From the NCBI GenBank assembly GCA_009922615.1, contig RFVF01000002.1, forward strand, positions 55,701 through 119,700: DNA of 64,000 nucleotides, written 5' to 3'. Under the pieces are notes generated by a model that worked only from the letters and a program-made list of their open reading frames with translations, had not been told where the DNA came from and ran no database searches. Positions 48,346-58,198 of the stretch are shown here, piece by piece. The position numbers were made by a program, and so were the translations under genes. Position 1 is the first letter of the stretch. Every line of letters begins with the position of its first letter. The stretch is from Pseudomonadota bacterium. GTDB lineage: Bacteria; Verrucomicrobiota; Verrucomicrobiia; Limisphaerales; SXTU01.

Positions 48346-49590
48346 ATGAGCGATTCGCTCCGCATCCTATGGCTCAAGACCGGCCCGCTCCACCCCGTGG
48401 ACACCGGCGGAAAAATCCGCACCTACAACATGCTCCGCGAGCTGCGGAAGCGGAACCCGCTCACCTACCTGTCGCTGTGGCCCGAGGGCACGCCCGAGTC
48501 CGCGCGCAAGGACGCCATGGAATACTCCGACACCCAGACTTGGATTCCTTGGTCGGAGACACGCAAGGGCACGCCGGGCTTCTTTGCCGAGTTGGCCGCC
48601 AATTACTTTCTGACCCGCCTGCCGTACGCACTGCACAAATATCGCTCTGCCGCGTGGGCGCAGGCAATGGTCGAAGCGGATGCTTCGGGCAAATTTGACC
48701 TCATCGTCTGCGATTTTCTCACCCCGGGCGTGGCGCTCTTCGCCGAAGGCCGCCGCCCCCGCACGCCGGTGCTGCTCTTCCAGCACAACGTCGAATCGCT
48801 CATCTGGCAGCGCCATTTCGAGACCGCGCAAGGGGCGGTGAAACGCTTCTACCTGCGCGACCAGTGGCAGCGCACGATCCACCACGAGCGCCTCTACTGT
48901 TCGCTGGCGGACCAAGTCTGCGCCGTCTCCGAGGAAGATGCCCGTCTGCTGCGCGAACAATTTGCGCTCCCCAACGTCGTCGGAGCCGTGCCCACCGGCG
49001 TGGATTTGGACTTCTTCCGGTTCAGCACCGCAACGCGCCAACCCCATTCACTCGTCTTCCTCGGTTCGATGGATTGGATGCCGAACATCGACGGCTGCCG
49101 CTGGTTTGCCGACGAGATGTGGTCGCTGGTGAGACAGAAATATCCCGACGCGACCCTCACCATCGTAGGCCGCAAGCCCGCGCCCAAAATCCAGGAACTC
49201 GCCGCCCGCGATGCCAGCATCCGCGTGACTGGCACCGTGGACGACGTGCGTCCGCACCTGGCGGCCGGCGAGGTGATGATCGTCCCGTTGCGCGTCGGCG
49301 GCGGTACGCGCATCAAGATTTTTGAGGCCATGGCCACGGGCATTCCTTGCGTCAGCACGCGCATTGGTGCGGAAGGTTTGCCGGTGAACCACGGCGAACA
49401 TCTCGCGCTAGCCGACACGCCCGCCGAGTTCGCTCAGGAAATCTGCGCCCTGTTCGAAAACGGCGACCGTCGCCGCGCCTTCGGCCAGAACGCCCGCGAT
49501 CTGGTGGAAAAGAATTTCGGCTGGGCCAGCATCAACGCCGTCTTCGAGCGCTACTGCCACACGGCCGTGACCACGCCGCGCCGCGCCTGA
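48346..49590 (+). CDS. Glycosyltransferase (GT4-like; resembles the exosortase-associated sugar transferase family TIGR03087)
   Basis: MSDSLRILWLKTGPLHPVDTGGKIRTYNMLRELRKRNP; LVFLGSMDWMPNIDGCRWFADEMW; VPLRVGGGTRIKIFEAMATGIPCVSTRIGAEGL. Confidence 0.88.
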   Translation: MSDSLRILWLKTGPLHPVDTGGKIRTYNMLRELRKRNPLTYLSLWPEGTPESARKDAMEYSDTQTWIPWSETRKGTPGFFAELAANYFLTRLPYALHKYRSAAWAQAMVEADASGKFDLIVCDFLTPGVALFAEGRRPRTPVLLFQHNVESLIWQRHFETAQGAVKRFYLRDQWQRTIHHERLYCSLADQVCAVSEEDARLLREQFALPNVVGAVPTGVDLDFFRFSTATRQPHSLVFLGSMDWMPNIDGCRWFADEMWSLVRQKYPDATLTIVGRKPAPKIQELAARDASIRVTGTVDDVRPHLAAGEVMIVPLRVGGGTRIKIFEAMATGIPCVSTRIGAEGLPVNHGEHLALADTPAEFAQEICALFENGDRRRAFGQNARDLVEKNFGWASINAVFERYCHTAVTTPRRA

Positions 49591-49597
49591 AAGCCGT

Positions 49598-49978
49598 TCA
49601 GCGCTTCTGCCCAAGCCACAGCATGAGCATGGGCAGCAGGATACCCAAGGCGAGGCAGAGCCAGACGGGCCAGACAGGACGGAAGAGGCGGAAGGAGAGC
49701 ACGAGCCCGAGCACAATGGTGATCGTAGCCGCGATGGACATGACCACGACCAGGGCTTTGAAGAATTTCGGCGAGGAGGGTTTGTCGAATTCGGCGTCAG
49801 TCGGGTAGATCTGGTCGGAGTGCACCACGCGGAATTTTTGCAGGAGTGTCTCGGCTTCGCTGGGCGTCTTGAGGCGATTCTGGTTCACCGTCTGATACCA
49901 GCCGGTGAGGATGTAGAACAGCAGCAGCGGGGTGAAGAAGCAGCCGAGAAAGAGGTGCGCGCGGCGGATGAATTTCAT
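49598..49978 (-). CDS. PepSY-like/TM helix membrane protein
   Basis: MKFIRRAHLFLGCFFTPLLLFYILTGWYQTVNQNR; two further hydrophobic helices at C-terminus. Confidence 0.7.
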   Translation of the reverse strand: MKFIRRAHLFLGCFFTPLLLFYILTGWYQTVNQNRLKTPSEAETLLQKFRVVHSDQIYPTDAEFDKPSSPKFFKALVVVMSIAATITIVLGLVLSFRLFRPVWPVWLCLALGILLPMLMLWLGQKR

Positions 49979-49985
49979 GCGCAGC

Positions 49986-50663
49986 TCACTTTTCGGGAAT
50001 CGGGATGAAGAGCTTCTGGCCGGCGCGTAGCTTGTTCATGTCCGCGCCGGAGTTGGCGGCTTCCAGTTGCTTGAGGGTGATTTTTCCAAGTCGACCTTTG
50101 GCTTTCAGGTCGTCGTTGTAGGCCTTGAGAATCGCCCCAGCCGTCTGGTCTTTCTCGACGACGTGATAGACGCCGGTGTCCGGCACGCCGGGAATGGTCC
50201 GGGGCTTTTCGCCACCGTTGTCCGCCTTGGACTTGCCGACCTTGGGGGTGGCGTGCGGTGGCAGCACAACGGGCGTGGGCGGATTGGCGATGACCTTGCC
50301 CAGTTCCTTTAGCTGATCGACGAACCACTTCTTATCCGCCTCGCGATGCTGCTCGCTTTGCTTGAGGGCATGCTCCAGCTGCGCGAGTTCGTCCTTGCTG
50401 GCGGTGAGCTTGAGGATGTTGTTGTTCGCATTGGCGCGGTCCACGGCAGCCCGGCTCACTTCGTTCATCCCAGCTTCGAGTGAAGTCAGCTTCCGGCGCA
50501 AGACGTCGTTGGCCTCCTTCATGGCTTCGAGATCGCGCTCGACGCGGCGGAGACGGTCTTCCAACTCCTGCCGCGCGGCATCACCGACAGCGTTCTGCGC
50601 ACGCGCTGGCACCGCGAGCATCAAGGACGCAACCAGCGTCAGGGCCAACAAAATTCGTTTCAT
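49986..50663 (-). CDS. Coiled-coil LysM-domain protein, exported
   Basis: Signal peptide MKRILLALTLVASLMLAVPARAQ; coiled coil; C-terminal VYHVVEKDQTAGAILKAYNDDLKAKGRLGKITLKQLEAANSGADMNKLRAGQKLFIPIPEK. Confidence 0.82.
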   Translation of the reverse strand: MKRILLALTLVASLMLAVPARAQNAVGDAARQELEDRLRRVERDLEAMKEANDVLRRKLTSLEAGMNEVSRAAVDRANANNNILKLTASKDELAQLEHALKQSEQHREADKKWFVDQLKELGKVIANPPTPVVLPPHATPKVGKSKADNGGEKPRTIPGVPDTGVYHVVEKDQTAGAILKAYNDDLKAKGRLGKITLKQLEAANSGADMNKLRAGQKLFIPIPEK

Positions 50664-50797
50664 GGTCTGACAATAGAAAAGCGCCGCCCGCAGGGGCAAG
50701 CGCGGAACTGCGACGCGGGTTGGACGGTGTATCGCCGGCAATACTCCACGCTTACTTCGAAGAATCGGGAAGATGGCGCAATGGGCGCGCAGCCGTT

Positions 50798-53700
50798 TCA
50801 GCGTGCCGCCACCGGGTCTGGCTCCGCCGGGCGTGACTCGATGTAACACTCGTCGGGCACACCCTGCCGGCGAAGTTCGAAAGCGGAGAGCTTGCGGCCT
50901 TTGGCATCCACGAGGCCCGGCGTGCGGTTCTTGAAGGTGACTTCAGCCACATTCACGACATTGCTGCTGCGGTCCAAAAAGCGCGCGCGCATCGGCCCCC
51001 AACGCGGCAACGGAGCTTGGCCGCCGCCGGACATCAGGTTCGCGCCGTTGATGGCGCGCACGACATAGGTTTCAGCGGCGCGGCTCGTGTCGAGATATTC
51101 GGTGGGAACCACCCGCGACATCAGCGGGGTGGCCATCGCATCGCCCGGATCATATTGGAATGGGGTGCGATAAATCGGCCGGCCGCCGGCGAGCACGAGA
51201 TAGCCGGTGATGCCCGATTCCAAATCCGTGGCGGGCTTCCATGTGATGAGGTGGCCGTCAGCGCGGACCTCCACTTTCACGCCGGGCACGGCGGACGGCG
51301 GCGTGGTGTCGAGCGGTTGCACGCCGGCCTGGAGGGAAATGCTTTCGCCCTGACTGGCTTCCTTCACCAACATCGCGCCTTTTTTCACATCGGCGTTTTT
51401 GAAGGTCGAAGTCGTCACGTAACTGCCGTAGGGCAGCTCGAAGTTGCCGTCCGGCGCGTCCACGTGATCCACCGACATAGCCGTGCGGGACACCAGCGCC
51501 CGCGGCACGCCGCGCGTGGAGCAATGCGACACGTTCGCCAAGCCGCTGACCAAGATGCCCATCGGGTGGCCGGGGAAATCCTTGTTCTCGATCTCGAGAT
51601 GGCTCAGGACCACCGCGCCGTGGCCCTGCGCCTCAACGACGGCGCTGGTGGAATTTTCTTTGCCCACGCGGCGGAAAACGCACTTCTGCACGAGCATCGC
51701 CTCGCCGCCCGCGAGGCGCACCGCCGTATCACGAATGTCCTCGAAGACGCAGTTGTGAATGGCAATAGCCCCGGTCTGCGCGGCCCCGGGCTTCAGGTCA
51801 ATGGCCCGGTCGGTGAGGTTGCGAAAGGTGCAGTTGAGGATGCTCAAGCGCGTGATGGCCGGCCCGGCAGCCGGCCCGCGCTCGCTGTAAAACACCCCGC
51901 GCGTGCGATCGTGGCCATGCGTGAACCCGAGCTTGCCGTTGATGAACTCGCAGTCCTGATACGACTGATCCACGACCGAGTGGACGGTGATGCCTGCCTG
52001 GCTCTGGCCGTCGAAGCGCACGCGTAGGAGGAGCGCGGTGGCAGTGTTCGTCGGGCCACCCTCGCCCGCCTGCGAATTATAGCCGTAGCGCCCGCCGCGC
52101 GCGGTGAGGTTAAGCAGGCCCTTGCAATCGCGCTGGGCGCAATCGGTGTTGGTGGGCCAGGTCAGAATGGTCTTGTCCATGCCCGCGCCCCACAGGCAGC
52201 CGTTGGTGACCGGGCGCGTGAACGCGTAGTCACCGGGACCGAGGAAGACATTCTCCCCTGTATCCAGCGCGTGTTGGATCGCGGCGGCGGGCTTGCCCGT
52301 GAAGTCGCTGAACTTCTTGCCGAAGAGCAACGGCGGAGGGGCGCGCAAATCCTCGAGCGGCACCAGAACCGGTTGAGCAAGGTTCGCGCCCAGCACGGGG
52401 AAGCGCACGCGCATCTCGCGCGTCGTGGCGTTGTAAATCGGGCCGTTGGCGCGGGGCTGCACTTGGAAAATGTTCTTCGGCTCGGCGAAGTTGGCGTTGA
52501 GACCGCCTTGCTCCACCGACCATTCCTGCAGGAACGGGTCGCGCGCGACGATGCCATCGGCGAAGTGCAGGCCGGGCAACGCCGCCCGACGACCCAGACT
52601 CCACGGCCGCAGCCCGCCCTGGCCGATGATGCGGTTGCGCTGGCCACCGAGATAGATCGCGGCACCGCGATAGGGCGCGGCCGGGTGATTGTGGCCCGGC
52701 TCCTCGTGATCGGAATATTTGAGCAGGTCCGGCTGGCGAAGATAACCCGCCGTGGCCACGTCGCTGCGTCCCGCCAACGCCGTGCAAACGATTGCGCAAT
52801 CAATGCCGTAGTCCACTTCCAGCACCGGGTCCGCCCACGTGCCGCCATCCGCGGAGGCATGGGCAAACGTCAGCCCCGTCGCGCGCACCACGTGGAACGG
52901 CATCCACGCGGTCTGCCCGCGCACGTGGGGGCTGAGGAAGTAGGTGTTGTGCCCGTGGGCGGCGAGATCCTCGGGTTGCACGCGCACGACGGGCGGCCAG
53001 CTCATATCCCATCGCCGCTCGCCCTCGGGTGGGGCGATGACGGGCTTGTGAATCGTCACGCCACGCACGAAACCGCGCAGCCAGAGCTGCGGCGCGCTCG
53101 CCGCATTCTTGAAATCACCCGCCAGCACCGTGGTGCCGGCATAATAAAACGAGACGCCGTCCGCGTGCGTGAGCTGTGTGGCCGGGCCGTGCGAGCGGAA
53201 AAACGCGCACAGCTCCAGCTTGCCTGCGGTTTGCGTCAGATGCGTGGGCGTGTGCCAGAAGAACTGGCAGCCCGTCAGGTTCGCGCGCAGTTCCCAGGCC
53301 GCACTGCCGCCGATGAATTGCACGTCTTTCAGCGGCCGGTTGACGACGATGTCGCCACCCGGCGCATCGAACACGATGGCGTCGCCTTCCTGCGCCGCGT
53401 CCACCGCCGCCTGCCCGCTGCTCTGGGAGGTGAAATAAATCTTCCCGCTGCCGCCACCGGGTTTGGCGGCGCCCACCGGAAGCGAGTAAGGCAACCGAGG
53501 CGGCTCGGGGGCGACGGCAAACCCCAATGGCGCATTGGTCCGGTCGGGCTCCGACTCGGGGACGACGACGACGGATGCATTTGTGCCCGGCAGGCCAAGG
53601 ACGCCGGGCACATACGGCCCCACGGCGGCCACGCCTTTCTTTTCGTTCCTGGCTTTCTTCTCGATGGGCTTGGGGTGAAGTGCGGCCCAGATGCCGGCCA

Positions 53701-54172
53701 GCGCCAGCATGGTCAGCGATCCCCAGAGCAAAATCGGCCCCAGCTCAATGTCGAAGATGACCTTCTTTTTGAGCTGCTTCTGTTCCGCCAGGATTTCCTC
53801 GAACCGCGGCCCGGTCTTTTTGATTTGCGCGGCGAGTCCGCCGGGCGTGGGTTTGGGCGCTTGGCCGGGTGCTGCCTTGGGGATGGGGGCTCCGGCCTCG
53901 TAGCGCAGCTCGAGCTCACCGAGCTTAAGCACGTCCCCGTCTTGTAGCGCGGCGGTGGTAACGTGGCTGCCGTTGACCGCCGTGCCACCGCCACTGCGGT
54001 CCTTCATGCGACAGCCCTCGTGATCGACGGACAGGAGGAGATGGCTGTTGGCAACCGAGTCGTCGGCGATGACGATGGTGTTGCCCGGCTGGCGGCCAAT
54101 CGTGACGATACCCGGAGGCAGCACGTAACGCTGGCCCCGGCGCGCGCCAGTGAGAATGATGAACCCGGCCAT
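50798..54172 (-). CDS. FHA-domain protein with TM segment and extracellular parallel beta-helix / fibronectin-like region
   Basis: N-terminal FHA (GIVTIGRQPGNTIVIADDSVANSHLLLSVDHEGCRMKDRSGGGTAVNG); TM ILLWGSLTMLALAGIWAAL; repeats ITRLSILNCTFRNLTDRAIDLKPGAAQTGAIAIHNCVFEDIRDTAVRLAGGEAMLVQKCVFRRVG. Confidence 0.85.
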   Translation of the reverse strand: MAGFIILTGARRGQRYVLPPGIVTIGRQPGNTIVIADDSVANSHLLLSVDHEGCRMKDRSGGGTAVNGSHVTTAALQDGDVLKLGELELRYEAGAPIPKAAPGQAPKPTPGGLAAQIKKTGPRFEEILAEQKQLKKKVIFDIELGPILLWGSLTMLALAGIWAALHPKPIEKKARNEKKGVAAVGPYVPGVLGLPGTNASVVVVPESEPDRTNAPLGFAVAPEPPRLPYSLPVGAAKPGGGSGKIYFTSQSSGQAAVDAAQEGDAIVFDAPGGDIVVNRPLKDVQFIGGSAAWELRANLTGCQFFWHTPTHLTQTAGKLELCAFFRSHGPATQLTHADGVSFYYAGTTVLAGDFKNAASAPQLWLRGFVRGVTIHKPVIAPPEGERRWDMSWPPVVRVQPEDLAAHGHNTYFLSPHVRGQTAWMPFHVVRATGLTFAHASADGGTWADPVLEVDYGIDCAIVCTALAGRSDVATAGYLRQPDLLKYSDHEEPGHNHPAAPYRGAAIYLGGQRNRIIGQGGLRPWSLGRRAALPGLHFADGIVARDPFLQEWSVEQGGLNANFAEPKNIFQVQPRANGPIYNATTREMRVRFPVLGANLAQPVLVPLEDLRAPPPLLFGKKFSDFTGKPAAAIQHALDTGENVFLGPGDYAFTRPVTNGCLWGAGMDKTILTWPTNTDCAQRDCKGLLNLTARGGRYGYNSQAGEGGPTNTATALLLRVRFDGQSQAGITVHSVVDQSYQDCEFINGKLGFTHGHDRTRGVFYSERGPAAGPAITRLSILNCTFRNLTDRAIDLKPGAAQTGAIAIHNCVFEDIRDTAVRLAGGEAMLVQKCVFRRVGKENSTSAVVEAQGHGAVVLSHLEIENKDFPGHPMGILVSGLANVSHCSTRGVPRALVSRTAMSVDHVDAPDGNFELPYGSYVTTSTFKNADVKKGAMLVKEASQGESISLQAGVQPLDTTPPSAVPGVKVEVRADGHLITWKPATDLESGITGYLVLAGGRPIYRTPFQYDPGDAMATPLMSRVVPTEYLDTSRAAETYVVRAINGANLMSGGGQAPLPRWGPMRARFLDRSSNVVNVAEVTFKNRTPGLVDAKGRKLSAFELRRQGVPDECYIESRPAEPDPVAAR

Positions 54173-54300
54173 AGCGGAGGACGACGGGGCGGGAGGCTAG
54201 CAAGTAAGCCGGGCGTGTCAAAGAACCTCGCGGGGCAGCTCGCCACTCGCCTTTTGCCCGTTGACGGATGGCGGGCGGTGAATAGACTCGCTCTCCCTGA

Positions 54301-54337
54301 CCCGGATCAGTCTGGCGGTTCGCCAGCAAACCCCGGG
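54301..54337 (+). promoter_or_regulatory. Nested hairpin in rpsU 5' leader
   Basis: CCCGG-(6 nt)-CTGGCG-gtt-CGCCAG-(6 nt)-CCGGG, 30 nt before the TTG start. Confidence 0.45.
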
Positions 54338-54366
54338 CAGCAGTTCCGGAAGGAAGTGAAACAGTT

Positions 54367-54564
54367 TTGACCGAGATTAAGCTCAAAAAAGGCGAACCGG
54401 TGGAAAAGGCGCTGCGCCGATTGAAAAAGCGCATCGACCGCGAAGGCACCCTGAAAGAGGTGCGCAACCATCGCCGCTTCGAGAAGCCGAGCGAAAAGAA
54501 ACGGCGCAAGCTCAAGGTGGCCAAGTTCACCGCCATGCTGCGCGCCCGTTACGCCGACATGTGA
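54367..54564 (+). CDS. rpsU: 30S ribosomal protein S21
   Basis: TEIKLKKGEPVEKALRRLKKRIDREGTLKEVRNHRRFEKPSEKKRRK; TTG start at 54367 preceded by AAGGAAG. Confidence 0.95.
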   Translation: MTEIKLKKGEPVEKALRRLKKRIDREGTLKEVRNHRRFEKPSEKKRRKLKVAKFTAMLRARYADM

Positions 54565-54583
54565 TCCATGTCCTTCCCTCCCC

Positions 54584-54620
54584 GCCGGACGCTGGTTCAG
54601 CCTGCGTCCGGCTTTTTGTT
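54584..54620 (+). terminator. Rho-independent terminator after rpsU
   Basis: GCCGGACGC-(11 nt)-GCGTCCGGC followed by TTTTTGTTT. Confidence 0.9.
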
Positions 54621-54704
54621 TGCCGACCCGCCGCCCGATTTCAGGTTTGAACAATTGGTGAGCACCGGTGCCTAATACCGCGACGCGCGGAACACCAAAC
54701 TGGC

Positions 54705-55652
54705 ATGTATTCACTCTCCACCTGCTGGAACTCCCATCGGCACACGGACGGCCGCGCCATGTTGCAGGAAATCGCCGCGCTGGGCTTTGACCATGCGGAA
54801 CTGAGCCACGGCATCCGCGTGAGCCTGGTGCCGGGCATCCTCGCCGCAGTGGACGCCGGAGAAATCCGCATCTCCACCCTGCACAATTTCTGTCCACTGC
54901 CCATGGGCGTGACCCATGCGGCCCCAAACATCTACCAGTTCACCAGCGACGATCCGCGTGAACGGGAGAGCGCGCTGAAGCAGACCTTCAAAACCCTGGA
55001 CTTCGCCGTCCGCGTGAAGGCGCGTCTCGTGGTGCTCCACATGGGCAGCCTCACAGCGATGAAACCCAAGGCCCTCCTCGGGCTGTTTGGCCCGGATGAT
55101 TTCACGGACACGCTGCTGGATCTGATCGAGGCCAAGCAACACGAGACGCCCAAGTTCCACCAACTCCTCGCCGGTGCTGTAGAACAGCAGGAGCAGCACA
55201 AGCCCACGCCGATGGAGCGCACCGGCGCGGCGTTGAAGAAAATTGCCGCCCGCGCGGCGGAGCTCGGGCTGCAACTCGGCATCGAAAATCGCGAGGCGCT
55301 CGAGGAAGTGCCGCTGGACAACGACATGGCGCAGTTTCTCACTGGCTTCCCCTCGGCCACGGTCCGTTACTGGCACGACACCGGGCACGCGCAGATCAAG
55401 GAGCATCTGGGATTCCTGCATCACCCGACGCAGCTCCGCTCGCTCGCAGACCGGCTGGGCGGCCTGCACATCCACGACGTGGAATTTCCCGGCAAAGATC
55501 ATCGCGAGCCGGGAACTGGCACGGTGGATTTCGCGGCACTCCAGCCGTTCGTGAAGCCCGAACACATCAAGGTCTTCGAGTTCAGCCCCGGCATGACCGT
55601 GGAGGCCTTGAAGCGCGGGGTGACCCATGTGAAGCGGCTCTGGGGACCGTGA
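54705..55652 (+). CDS. Sugar phosphate isomerase/epimerase (TIM barrel)
   Basis: YSLSTCWNSHRHTDGRAMLQEIAALGFDHAELSHGI; LGIENREALEEVPLDNDM; YWHDTGHAQIKEHLG; GGLHIHDVEFPGKDHREPGTGTVDF. Confidence 0.88.
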   Translation: MYSLSTCWNSHRHTDGRAMLQEIAALGFDHAELSHGIRVSLVPGILAAVDAGEIRISTLHNFCPLPMGVTHAAPNIYQFTSDDPRERESALKQTFKTLDFAVRVKARLVVLHMGSLTAMKPKALLGLFGPDDFTDTLLDLIEAKQHETPKFHQLLAGAVEQQEQHKPTPMERTGAALKKIAARAAELGLQLGIENREALEEVPLDNDMAQFLTGFPSATVRYWHDTGHAQIKEHLGFLHHPTQLRSLADRLGGLHIHDVEFPGKDHREPGTGTVDFAALQPFVKPEHIKVFEFSPGMTVEALKRGVTHVKRLWGP

Positions 55653-56746
55653 AAAACACTGCCTCATGGCTGAAGCAGATAGCGCAACTTGCCGTATGCG
55701 GCCTGCTGTTGGCATGGATTTTCCAGACCATCTTCTGGAAGGAAGGCAAGGAAGCATGGGAACGGGAGAAACGGGTTCCCGCGTGGGATCAGTTGACCCG
55801 GTGGGAGCGGCTGGAAGTTTCATGGACCCACGGCCCACGCGAAGTCTGGCGGGACATGGCCCGCGTGCGGCCTGAGGCTTTCGCCGTCTCGCTGGCATTG
55901 ATGGGCGCGACCATCGGGCTCGGCATCGTGCGCTGGCGGCAGGTGTTGTGCGTGCATGGGTTGGAATTGTCCTTTGCCCGCGCAGCGGAGATCTCGCTGG
56001 TGGCGCACTTCTTCAACTCATTTCTGCTCGGCGCCGCCGGCGGCGACCTGATGAAGGCGTATTACGCCGCGCGAGAGACGCATCACAAAAAGGCGGAAGC
56101 CGTGGGCACGGTGTTCGTGGATCGCATCGTGGGGCTGTTCGCCCTGCTCGTCTTCACGATGGTGGCGATGGCGGCAAACCTGCCGCTCCTGCGCGAGGAT
56201 CGGCTGTTTCAAAAACTGGCGCTGGTGATCACGGCGATGTTTGCCGGGTGCGCACTGGTGCTGGTGCTGGCGTTTCGCGGCGGTGTCTCCAAAGGTTTCC
56301 CCCGCGCGCGCGAGTGGTTGCGCCAACTGCCCAAGGGCGATTTCCTGGAGCGCCTGCGTGAATCGCTCAAGCCCTTCGGGCGCGACCGGGCATTTCTGCT
56401 GAAGAGTTTTGCCGTGTCGCTGCTGCTCTGCGGCGTCTGTGTGCTGCACGTGCAATCCCTCGTGTGGGGGTTGGGGCTAGAGATTTCGCTGCGCCACCTG
56501 TGCGCGGTGGTGCCGATGATCACGTGCATCGTGGTGCTGCCGCTGACGCCGAGCGGGTTGGGCGTGCGGGAAAACTTGTTCGTGCTGATGCTGGCGGTGC
56601 CATTGATCGGGGTGGAGCATACGTCAGCCCTGTCACTCTCACTGCTCTGCACGGCGGGCAGCCTTTTCTGGAGCATCGTGGGCGGCGTGGTGTATGCGAG
56701 CCTGAAGCACCGGCACCACCTCGCAGAGCTGACGCAATCCGAGTAG
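55649..56746 (+). CDS. Lysylphosphatidylglycerol synthetase/flippase-family (LPG_synthase_TM-like) membrane protein
   Basis: AEISLVAHFFNSFLLGAAGGDLMKAYYAARETHHKKAEAVGTVFVDRIVGLFALLVF; TPSGLGVRENLFVLML. Confidence 0.85.
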   Translation: MKNTASWLKQIAQLAVCGLLLAWIFQTIFWKEGKEAWEREKRVPAWDQLTRWERLEVSWTHGPREVWRDMARVRPEAFAVSLALMGATIGLGIVRWRQVLCVHGLELSFARAAEISLVAHFFNSFLLGAAGGDLMKAYYAARETHHKKAEAVGTVFVDRIVGLFALLVFTMVAMAANLPLLREDRLFQKLALVITAMFAGCALVLVLAFRGGVSKGFPRAREWLRQLPKGDFLERLRESLKPFGRDRAFLLKSFAVSLLLCGVCVLHVQSLVWGLGLEISLRHLCAVVPMITCIVVLPLTPSGLGVRENLFVLMLAVPLIGVEHTSALSLSLLCTAGSLFWSIVGGVVYASLKHRHHLAELTQSE

Positions 56747-56757
56747 CATTGAGCGAT

Positions 56758-58167
56758 TCAGCCCGGAGGGCAAAGCTTGGGCAGGAGAGCCTCTCCTGCG
56801 GTCCCAAGCCGCGCCCAAGAGTCGGCCAACAAGGTAAGGAAGAACAAAAGAATAGAAGCTATCTCGAGCGGAAAATCCCACCGTGCATGCAGCAGTATCT
56901 CCAGCATCGCCGCCCCGCCGCAGAAGCCTAGCATCCACTGAGCACTGTCACGATGCACAGGCGCACAGAAGTGCTCACGGAATCCACTCATCAATCCGCC
57001 GAACACCAGCACCGCCCACAAGATCAACCCGCCCCAGCCCCAGTTGACCAAGTATTCGTAGTAGTCATTGTGAGCGTTTCGCCAGAACTTGTATTTCTCA
57101 TCCGATTTGCCAAAGGCTGCCATGTATGGTGGCAAGGCCACAGGGAAACAGTCCGGGCCATTACCGAGCAGATCGGTCTCCTTCGCCAGTTGCTGGTAAA
57201 CTTCGGCGTGATACCGAACCTCCATCGTTTTGAAAACCGTTTCCATTCGAGCCAGCTTGTCTGGCCAGTGAGTGCCCAACCCAGCCGCCGTCAAGAGGAC
57301 GATTACACCCAGCATCACCCCCCCCTGCAACAAACCCAGCTTCCAATCGAAATCTTCCCGGCCGATGCACCACCAAGCCCACAGGCATCGTGAACCCACC
57401 AACAGAGCACCGAAACATGCCAGTGCCCAGCCCGCCCGGGAAGTGTTCAGCGCCAGTCCAAATAGCAACCCCAACAAAGCCACTAGCCAGCCAGTCAGCA
57501 TCAACGACCGCCGCTTCTGCGAGGCAGACACCGCTACAAACCCAAGCACCATCGTCCATCCGATGCTCATCAGGGATGCAGCATTGCCATGATAGCGGTA
57601 GGCAGCAAAAGTGGTTTCGACTTGGGCCACGTCTTTGCCCCATAACCATTCGCGCATGGGTGGGCCGCCCAGTTTCAGCACGGTTCCCAGCAACGCCACC
57701 CCTGTAGCCGTCAGCGCCATCGTAACCCAAACCCGCTTGCGCCAGACTGACTGAGCCATGAGCTCGCAGGCGAACAGAAAAAGCAACAGCATACTCGTGA
57801 CGTTAATCACCGAGAAATTCGCCAGATGGCGGTCGATCGCTCCCGGCCAACCCGGCAGCGGCGGATGATCCCAGATCCGAATGACGGTCGTCGTAGTGGT
57901 GAAAATGTGGATCGAGTGAGCATTCCTCGCCAGCCACCAACCTTGCAGCAGGAGCAGGGTGACGAGGGTCGTTGGCAACCACGGAAGCAGCGGCCAGCGC
58001 CTCCGCGCAAGACAAGCGATAGCCCAGAAGACCATCAAAGCTGCCGCAAACTGATTTAGGACGACCATCTCCAACGGAAGCCGGCAGCCATAGGCAAATG
58101 GCGCATACACCAAAATCCCCAGAAACATCCAGCGGGGGACGTCGTCGGTGACGCGCTCCAACGTCAT
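56758..58167 (-). CDS. O-antigen ligase-like (Wzy-type) membrane protein
   Basis: Multiple TM helices; AYRYHGNAASLMSIGWTMVLGFVAVSASQKRRSLMLTGWLVALLGLLFGLALNTSRAGW; KFWRNAHNDYYEYLVNWGWGGLILW. Confidence 0.87.
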   Translation of the reverse strand: MTLERVTDDVPRWMFLGILVYAPFAYGCRLPLEMVVLNQFAAALMVFWAIACLARRRWPLLPWLPTTLVTLLLLQGWWLARNAHSIHIFTTTTTVIRIWDHPPLPGWPGAIDRHLANFSVINVTSMLLLFLFACELMAQSVWRKRVWVTMALTATGVALLGTVLKLGGPPMREWLWGKDVAQVETTFAAYRYHGNAASLMSIGWTMVLGFVAVSASQKRRSLMLTGWLVALLGLLFGLALNTSRAGWALACFGALLVGSRCLWAWWCIGREDFDWKLGLLQGGVMLGVIVLLTAAGLGTHWPDKLARMETVFKTMEVRYHAEVYQQLAKETDLLGNGPDCFPVALPPYMAAFGKSDEKYKFWRNAHNDYYEYLVNWGWGGLILWAVLVFGGLMSGFREHFCAPVHRDSAQWMLGFCGGAAMLEILLHARWDFPLEIASILLFFLTLLADSWARLGTAGEALLPKLCPPG

Positions 58168-58198
58168 ACGATCAGATGCGTCGTGTCGCCTGTCATGC

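Noticed and set aside
52271-53947. 558-aa plus-strand ORF antisense to the FHA/beta-helix gene
   Set aside because: Shadow ORF; beta-helix repeats support the minus strand.
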